DNA of 64,000 nt, taken from UBA11606 sp964513285 (lineage in GTDB: Bacteria; Actinomycetota; Acidimicrobiia; Acidimicrobiales; Aldehydirespiratoraceae). The DNA lies in assembly GCA_964513285.1 (NCBI GenBank), contig CAZEML010000002.1, forward strand, positions 1 through 64,000. Reading direction: 5' to 3'. Shown here piece after piece: positions 60,204 to 64,000 of the stretch. The translations under genes and the position numbers were made by a program. Positions within the stretch are counted from its first letter, which is position 1; the number at the start of each line of letters is the position of its first letter. The notes under the pieces are model-generated. The model searched no databases. It worked only from the letters and a program-made list of their open reading frames with translations, and was not told the DNA's origin.

Positions 60204-61733
60204 CTAGTCGACGAGGGAGAGCAGCCCTTCGTCGTCCCAGGCGTACTCGTAGTAGAACCACTTCTTCGTTTCGGAGCCCGTCTCGATCTTGAAGGCGGTG
60301 ATGAGCCGCTCGCCGTCGGTCTTCACATAGATCGATCCCCACACCGCGACGTTGGTGCGGCCGAGGCGTTCGATGCGCTCGACGAGCTTCTCGACGTCGG
60401 CGGGCGTCTGGGCGGGACCCTCTGCGGCCTCCTTCACGTCGGCCATCAGGTCGGCGACGGTCTCCTCGTCCTCTCGGGCGCGTGTCGAGCGTTGGAGTTC
60501 GGTGGACAAGATCACGGGGCGGTTGCCGCGCCCGAACGTGCCGAGGCGACCGAGGAGATCGGGGCGAGGGTGGATGTGCCCGTCCTCGCCCGAGGAGACG
60601 ACGAACGCCGCGGCGTTGACCGCCCGGAGAAAGGCATCGGTGACCTTCTCGGAGCCGTGATGGCACGCCTTCATCACGTCGGACCGGAACGTTCGTGACG
60701 CGTCGGCCACCATGTCCTCGTAGTCCTGGCTCCCCTTCGGCGGGAACGCATCCCGCTGGGTGTAGTGCTGGAGCAGGAAGCGTTCGGCCCGGTCGTTGAG
60801 ATCGCCGCCGAACAGGATGCGGAAGTCGCCGATCGTCAGCTTGAGGATGATCGAGTGCCCGTTCTTGGTCTCGCTCGGCTTGCCGAGCCGTCGCAGTCGA
60901 GCTTCGCCGTGCTTGGACTCGACGACGGGGCCGAGCACCTCGACGGTGTAGTCCCGTCCATCGTCGGGGGCACACTCGTCGAGCCACTCCGTGCGAGTGG
61001 CGGTCATCTCGCGACCGACCCGCTCGTAGCCCTTGATGTTGCGGTTGGCGAGCGCCTCGCGCATCACCGCCGGGTACTGGTAGTCGCCGATGTCGACGTC
61101 GGGTCCGAAGTGGCGTCGGAAGTCGGTCTTCCCCTCCGCCAGGTCGGCGACGTACTCGACACCGTTGTCGGGGTCGGTCGTCTTGCCGCCGAGCTTGTCG
61201 AACTGCTTGGCCTCGGCCACCGGGCGTTCGACCAGGCCCGAGTGGTAGAGGTGATCGAAGCCGAACCGGCGGTCGGCGAAGATCGACTCGAACCCTTGGT
61301 AGTGGTCCTTGTCGGGATGGGTGATGACCGCGGCATGGAACTGCCGACTCGTCGCGTAGGTGCCGAAGCGACGCAGCAGGAAGTCGTGCATGTTCTGGCG
61401 TTCACCGGCATCGATCACCGACACCCGTTCGGTGCCGTCGGGCTCCGGCGCGATCAGCACCGCCCCGTCGCCCTGCCCGACGTCGACGAACACGATCTCG
61501 AGGGGCCGATGCTCGGTCGTGTGCGACTTGCGGATGTAGAGCATCTCGCCGCCGTCATCGGCGTTGGGCGCCCAGTGCACCTTCAACCAGCCGCCGCTCA
61601 TCTCCTGCTCGACCTGGAGCTGGTCACCCCACAGCACCTGGCGGACCTTGGTCGAACGATCCGAACGGTAGAGGTACACCGCCGTCGACTTCTTGCTGGG
61701 TTTGGGCAACGCCACGTAGCGCGTGCTCGGCAT
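60204..61733 (-). CDS. ComEC/Rec2-like metallo-beta-lactamase-fold hydrolase
   Basis: 509 residues. N-terminal SH3-like stretch (LPKPSKKSTAVYLYRSDRST, QVLWGDQLQVEQEMSGGWLK), then a metallo-beta-lactamase domain: VFVDVGQGDGAVLI, VSVIDAGERQN, AVITHPDKDHYQGF (HxxxDH), GDFRILFGGDLNDRAERFLL, ACHHGSEKV. Resembles the soluble domain of ComEC without the membrane channel. Such free-standing forms are found in defence and DNA-processing contexts. Role here unknown. Confidence 0.82.
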   Translation of the reverse strand: MPSTRYVALPKPSKKSTAVYLYRSDRSTKVRQVLWGDQLQVEQEMSGGWLKVHWAPNADDGGEMLYIRKSHTTEHRPLEIVFVDVGQGDGAVLIAPEPDGTERVSVIDAGERQNMHDFLLRRFGTYATSRQFHAAVITHPDKDHYQGFESIFADRRFGFDHLYHSGLVERPVAEAKQFDKLGGKTTDPDNGVEYVADLAEGKTDFRRHFGPDVDIGDYQYPAVMREALANRNIKGYERVGREMTATRTEWLDECAPDDGRDYTVEVLGPVVESKHGEARLRRLGKPSETKNGHSIILKLTIGDFRILFGGDLNDRAERFLLQHYTQRDAFPPKGSQDYEDMVADASRTFRSDVMKACHHGSEKVTDAFLRAVNAAAFVVSSGEDGHIHPRPDLLGRLGTFGRGNRPVILSTELQRSTRAREDEETVADLMADVKEAAEGPAQTPADVEKLVERIERLGRTNVAVWGSIYVKTDGERLITAFKIETGSETKKWFYYEYAWDDEGLLSLVD

Positions 61734-61810
61734 CGGAGTTCCGCCTCCCGTCCGATCAATCGTGGTTCGCAGTCTTCCACGGACGCGCCGCGTCCTACCA
61801 TGGCCGAACT

Positions 61811-62875
61811 GTGACCGACTCCGAACACCCCGACCTGCTCGAGATCGATCCCGCGTCCGGCGAGACGGTGCTCGACGTGTACGAACGCAACGGCTGGGGC
61901 GACGGGCTCCCCCTCGAGGCACCGACCCCCGAACGGGTCGACGCGATGCTGCGGACCCTCGACCTGGTCGACGGCAGGCCGGCCGACCCCGACGAGGTCA
62001 TCGCCGTCCTGCCGCCGCGATCGGGCGAGGCGACGCGACGCATGATCGCCATCAACGCCGTGCTCGCGGGCTGTCGGCCCGAGCACCTGCCGGTGCTGAT
62101 CTCCGCGGTCCGTGCCCTCGCCCACCCCGACCTCAACCTGCGAGGCGTGAACGCCACGACCCACTCGGTCGCGCCGCTCCTGATCGTGCACGGCCAGGCC
62201 GCCATCGACGGCGGGTTCAACTCCGGCCTCGGCGCGTTCGGGCCCGGCAACCGCGCCAACGCGACGGTCGGACGGGCGCTTCGGCTGATCCTGCTGCACA
62301 TCGCCGGAGCCCGACCCGGGCCCGGTGATGCGTCGACCCAGGGCGGGCCGGCGAAGTACAGCTACTGCGTCGCCGAGAACCTCGACGAGTCGCCGTGGGG
62401 TGGGTACGCCCGCAGCGTCGGCGTGGACGCGCCATCGGCGGTGACGATCCACTGTGGTGAGGCGCCCCACAACGTGCACGACATGGAGTCCGAGGAGCCG
62501 GCCCGCATCCTCGACAAGGTCGCCTCGGCGATGACGTCGACCGGTCAGAACAATGCGCCGATCAGCCAGGGCGAGTACTTCGTCGCGATGTGTCCCGAGC
62601 ACGCGGCAGCGTGTGCGGCCGATGGCTGGACCCGAGACCATGTGGCCGCGTATCTGTTCAATCAGGCCCGGATGAACGTCGGCGAGCTGAAGCGCGCGTT
62701 CGATCTGCGGGCGTGGGCGCCGTGGATGCAGCGTCTCGACGATGCCGATCTCGTCCCGATGACCGAGTCGGCGGCGAACATCAAGGTCGTCGTGATCGGT
62801 GGCGCCGGCAAGCACAGCTCGGTGATCCCGAGCTGGGGCATGACCCGCAGCGTCACCGTGCCCATCGAGCCCTGA
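61811..62875 (+). CDS. paralogue of the UGSC partner protein, function unknown
   Basis: 354 residues. Same signature blocks as the protein at 11779: GDGLPLEAPTPERVDAMLRT, NATTHSVAPLLIVHG, GLGAFGPGNRANATVGRALR, GGAGKHSSVIPSWGMTRSVT. No UGSC gene is adjacent, so it may act with the single UGSC subunit or alone. GTG start at 61811, almost leaderless. Next to a DMSP demethylase-like gene. Confidence 0.68.
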   Translation: MTDSEHPDLLEIDPASGETVLDVYERNGWGDGLPLEAPTPERVDAMLRTLDLVDGRPADPDEVIAVLPPRSGEATRRMIAINAVLAGCRPEHLPVLISAVRALAHPDLNLRGVNATTHSVAPLLIVHGQAAIDGGFNSGLGAFGPGNRANATVGRALRLILLHIAGARPGPGDASTQGGPAKYSYCVAENLDESPWGGYARSVGVDAPSAVTIHCGEAPHNVHDMESEEPARILDKVASAMTSTGQNNAPISQGEYFVAMCPEHAAACAADGWTRDHVAAYLFNQARMNVGELKRAFDLRAWAPWMQRLDDADLVPMTESAANIKVVVIGGAGKHSSVIPSWGMTRSVTVPIEP

Positions 62876-62984
62876 CGGGTCGCCCGCAGCGGCGGAGCGA
62901 TCGGACCGGCATGCAGCGCCGGGCCGGGGCCGAACGGCATAACCCCTTACCCGGGCACCAGCTAGATCGCTGTCCACGCGGCAA

Positions 62985-63035
62985 ATGCTTCGCCTTCTCG
63001 CGACGCCCGGGTCGTGTCGCGAAAAGGCGAAGCAT
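62985..63035. repeat. 51-bp inverted repeat (large hairpin) between genes
   Basis: ATGCTTCGCCTTCTCGCGAC and GTCGCGAAAAGGCGAAGCAT are 20-bp arms with one mismatch around an 11-nt centre. Lies 110 bp after the UGSC-partner paralogue and 55 bp before the dmdA-like gene. Strong hairpin without a U-tract; could be a terminator, a processed RNA element or a small palindromic repeat. Confidence 0.75.
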
Positions 63036-63089
63036 CCCGACCCACCGCGAAGAAGGTCGTACCGTGCCGACCCAGTTAGCCTTCGGCCC

Positions 63090-64000
63090 ATGACCGACGC
63101 CGCCGCCCAGGACACCGCCGACTTCGGGTTCGGAACCCAGATCCGCAAGTCGCCGTACTTCGACGCGACGGTGCGATGGGGAGCGACCGGATTCTCGGTC
63201 TACAACCACATGTACATCCCCCGCGACTTCGGGGACCCGGAGCAGAACTTCTGGAACCTGGTCAACGACGCGATCCTCTGCGACGTCGCCGTCGAGCGTC
63301 AGGTCGAGATCACCGGACCCGACGCGGCCCGCTTCACCCAGCTGTTGACGTGCCGTGATCTCAGCTCGATGCAGGTCGGGCAGTGCAAGTACATCCTGAT
63401 CACCAACGCCGACGGTGGTCTGCTCAACGACCCGGTACTGCTGCGCCTGGCCGAGGATCACTTCTGGATCTCGCTGGCGGACAGCGACATCCTCCTGTGG
63501 GCGCAAGGCGTCGCCACCCACGCCGGGATGGACGTCTCGATCCGGGAGCCCGACGTCTCCCCGCTCCAGCTGCAGGGCCCCAAGTCGGGCGAGATCATGA
63601 CCGCCCTCTTCGGCGACTGGATCGGCGACCTCAAGTACTACTGGCTGCGCGAGACCGAACTCGACGGCATCCCGCTCGTCGTGAGCCGCACCGGCTGGTC
63701 GAGCGAACTGGGCTACGAGATCTATCTCCGTGACGGCAGCCGAGGCGACGAGCTCTGGGAGAAGATCATGGCCGTCGGCACGCCGATGGGTCTCCAGCCG
63801 GGCCACACCTCCTCGATCCGGCGAATCGAGGGCGCGATGCTCAGCTACCACGCCGACGCCACCATCGACACCAACCCGTTCGAGCTGGGTCTCGACCGGC
63901 TGGTCGCCGTCGACGCCGACATCGAGTTCATCGGCAAGGACGCCCTCCGCCGCATCCGCGACGAAGGCGTGAGCCGCACCCAGATCGGGATCGTGATCGA
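63090..64000 (+). CDS. dmdA: dimethylsulfoniopropionate demethylase-like (GcvT fold), 3' end cut by window edge
   Basis: 303 codons visible of about 370. GcvT-type folate enzyme with DmdA-specific blocks: SVYNHMYIPRDFGDPEQNF, CDVAVERQVEITGPDA, LTCRDLSSMQVGQCKYILIT, ADGGLLNDPVLLRLAEDHFW, ISLADSDILLWAQGVATHAG, EPDVSPLQLQGPKSGEIM. These follow the SAR11 DmdA sequence closely, unlike ordinary GcvT. It transfers a methyl group from DMSP to tetrahydrofolate, giving methylmercaptopropionate. Fits a marine host. A GcvT-like demethylase of another methylated compound is the alternative. Confidence 0.84.
   Translation, partial: MTDAAAQDTADFGFGTQIRKSPYFDATVRWGATGFSVYNHMYIPRDFGDPEQNFWNLVNDAILCDVAVERQVEITGPDAARFTQLLTCRDLSSMQVGQCKYILITNADGGLLNDPVLLRLAEDHFWISLADSDILLWAQGVATHAGMDVSIREPDVSPLQLQGPKSGEIMTALFGDWIGDLKYYWLRETELDGIPLVVSRTGWSSELGYEIYLRDGSRGDELWEKIMAVGTPMGLQPGHTSSIRRIEGAMLSYHADATIDTNPFELGLDRLVAVDADIEFIGKDALRRIRDEGVSRTQIGIVI

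Noticed and set aside
1..64000. Prophage, insertion sequences or integrase-bounded island
   Set aside because: No transposase, integrase or phage structural gene was found, and base composition looks even throughout.

Overview
The window is 64 kb of high-GC, densely coded DNA that reads as a marine-type actinobacterium, most likely Acidimicrobiia (Ilumatobacter-like). This is inferred from the mix of a class E sortase with an LPNTG substrate, a lysine-tailed HbhA-like protein beside an XRE regulator, a WS/DGAT acyltransferase, paired acyl-CoA dehydrogenases, a thiolase/DUF35 pair, FrnE-like and UGSC redox proteins, and a DMSP demethylase-like gene. Most genes sit in short operons with ATGA or GTGA overlaps. 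There is one assembly gap (24 N at 21282-21305), and both ends cut genes (xylA on the left, a dmdA-like gene on the right).

Layout. 1-6.5 kb: xylA with a palindromic operator, a small kinase-like gene, two type IV pilins and one Flp-like pilin. All three pilins end in the same DUF642/choice-of-anchor-C-like domain. Between them lies a small TetR operon with three near-identical operators. 6.5-17.9 kb: acyl-CoA dehydrogenases, HAD-PlsC and WS/DGAT lipid genes, a UGSC selenoprotein with its partner, a sulfatase, an amidohydrolase and a TetR gene. 17.9-31.7 kb: a lipoprotein, a penicillin acylase homologue, then a quaternary-amine cluster (Rieske oxygenase, PhyH, carnitine dehydrogenase, BKACE, gamma-butyrobetaine hydroxylase, IclR), phosphotransferase, hydrolase, beta-hydroxyacid dehydrogenase and sarcosine-oxidase-like genes.

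31.7-44.9 kb: a FrnE/DsbA-like protein with in-frame UGA at its first active-site cysteine, small membrane proteins, ComF, HbhA-like/XRE, EamA, SDR, P450, thiolase, DUF35 and acyl-CoA synthetase genes, a sortase with its substrate, a Tat-exported protein and MarR. 44.9-55.1 kb: a five-gene operon matching Escherichia coli yehI-yehL-yehM-yehP-yehQ (DUF4132, MoxR ATPase, DUF5682, VWA, SWIM), then tRNA-Leu(UAA). 55.1-64 kb: a PD-(D/E)XK protein, a degenerate EAL protein, MFS, PhyH, enoyl-CoA hydratase, a ComEC-like metallo-beta-lactamase, a paralogue of the UGSC partner and the dmdA-like gene.

The strongest observations are: (1) two genes readable only if UGA is selenocysteine, one with a near-textbook bacterial SECIS hairpin; (2) one surface domain shared by two unrelated pilin classes; (3) the intact yeh-type MoxR-VWA operon; (4) a complete-looking gamma-butyrobetaine to carnitine to betaine route. 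Selenocysteine machinery, pilus assembly genes and the sortase's other substrates are not in this window.
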